From: Sphingomonas sp. GM_Shp_1 | Lineage (GTDB): Bacteria; Pseudomonadota; Alphaproteobacteria; Sphingomonadales; Sphingomonadaceae | Assembly (NCBI RefSeq): GCF_026540895.1 | Contig: NZ_JALNUR010000001.1 | Coordinates: 62,001-126,000 of the forward strand | Reading direction: 5' to 3' | Length of the DNA: 64,000 nucleotides | Shown: positions 63,606-64,000 of the stretch, in pieces | Layout of the letters: every line of letters starts with the position of its first letter | Numbering within the stretch: position 1 is the first letter of the stretch | The notes under the pieces: model-generated | The model's database searches: none | What the model was told of the DNA's origin: nothing | The model's input: only the letters and a program-made list of their open reading frames with translations | Position numbers and translations under genes: made by a program

Positions 63606-64000
63606 ATGAAGCGCTTGATGATGGCCAGCCTGATGCTGGGGCTCGGCACGGCGGCCTGCGGATCGCCGCAAAATGCCGATAATGCGGCGGCGGACAATGC
63701 GGCGACCGCCGCGACCTCGAACGAGACCAATCCGATCTCGCCCGATGGCCGTCACTATCTGTCGCAGCCGCTGGTGCGCGAGATCTTCACCGCCGATCCC
63801 TCCGCGCATGTCTGGGGCGACGGAAAGATGTATATCTATCCCAGCCACGACGTGCCGACCGATACGCCCAACGACGATCTAGGCAACCAATATGCCATGC
63901 GCGATTACCGCGTCCTGCGCATGGACGAGCCGGGCGGGCCTGTCACCATCGGCCCCGTCGCGCTCGACGTGAAGGACGTGCCTTGGGCCTCGCAGCAGAT
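63606..64000 (+). CDS. GH43-like lipoprotein, N-terminal part (cut by window edge)
   Basis: The first 131 codons of a gene that runs past the window end. ATG 63606 is preceded by AGAGAGGAAGCG. The N-terminus is a lipoprotein signal (MMASLMLGLGTAACGSPQ) with a lipobox Cys at about residue 18, followed by an Asn/Ala linker (NADNAAADNAATAATSN). The start of a five-bladed-propeller hydrolase follows: REIFTADPSAHVWGDGKMYI and YPSHDVPTDTP, the first-blade Asp motif of GH43 enzymes. It could be an arabinofuranosidase or xylosidase anchored in the outer membrane; the other catalytic residues are beyond the edge. Confidence 0.75.
   Translation, partial: MKRLMMASLMLGLGTAACGSPQNADNAAADNAATAATSNETNPISPDGRHYLSQPLVREIFTADPSAHVWGDGKMYIYPSHDVPTDTPNDDLGNQYAMRDYRVLRMDEPGGPVTIGPVALDVKDVPWASQQ

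Overview
The window is high-GC DNA (long antisense ORFs almost everywhere) from an alphaproteobacterium, most likely Sphingomonas or a close relative. Supporting signs are a GTTC-N7-GTTC LexA box before recA, many four-base ATGA/GTGA gene overlaps, a FecI-FecR-TonB receptor set, and a TonB receptor grouped with SapC, cupin-like and tryptophan-halogenase-like genes. Genus assignment is an inference from gene families; no rRNA lies in the window.

Bases 1-34900 are mostly housekeeping. In order: a lytic transglycosylase (cut by the left edge) coupled to a uracil-DNA-glycosylase-like gene; ETF-ubiquinone oxidoreductase, a TPR protein and ispE; SOS-controlled recA; a methyltransferase and a glutathione transferase; a dicarboxylate-type symporter; an M24 peptidase overlapping a PhyH-like dioxygenase; alaS; a secreted unknown coupled to a MATE exporter; a lipid kinase divergent from hemB; a membrane protein fused to a spermidine-synthase-like domain; a small lipoprotein; two identical tRNA-Arg(ACG) genes; and an LLM-type monooxygenase. 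At 23.7-27.2 kb an ECF sigma factor and its probable anti-sigma factor stand opposite a secreted subtilisin-like protease and a glycine-rich secreted protein. Three copies of one promoter-like motif (GGGAT[G/T]AAAC-N13-CGTT) link these genes, two of them interleaved in one palindrome. An aldo/keto reductase, a divergent Mfd-family helicase, an SDR, a GH16 glucanase and MgtE follow.

Bases 35000-42300 hold a large autotransporter, then an overlapping FecI-like sigma factor, FecR-like regulator and STN-domain TonB receptor, which form a cell-surface signalling operon.

Bases 42300-64000 look like a xylan or glucuronoxylan utilisation locus: an SGNH esterase, GH115, GH43, GH43, GH10, GH27, GH3, an esterase-D-type hydrolase and the start of another GH43, with a TonB receptor, a tryptophan-halogenase-like flavoprotein, SapC and a cupin-like protein in the middle. 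No SusD-like protein is visible. Five palindromes close to TGNTANCGNTANCA, a LacI-family style operator, sit before genes of this locus and suggest one shared sugar-responsive repressor that is not encoded in the window. Outer-membrane uptake, backbone cleavage (GH10), side-chain removal (GH115, GH43, esterases, GH27) and final xyloside hydrolysis (GH3, GH43) are therefore all represented.

Two families of intergenic palindromic repeats are present: a CCTCCCC-type element (four copies) and a CTTCGACTTCGCTCAGG-type hairpin (two copies, flanking the GH43-to-esterase block).
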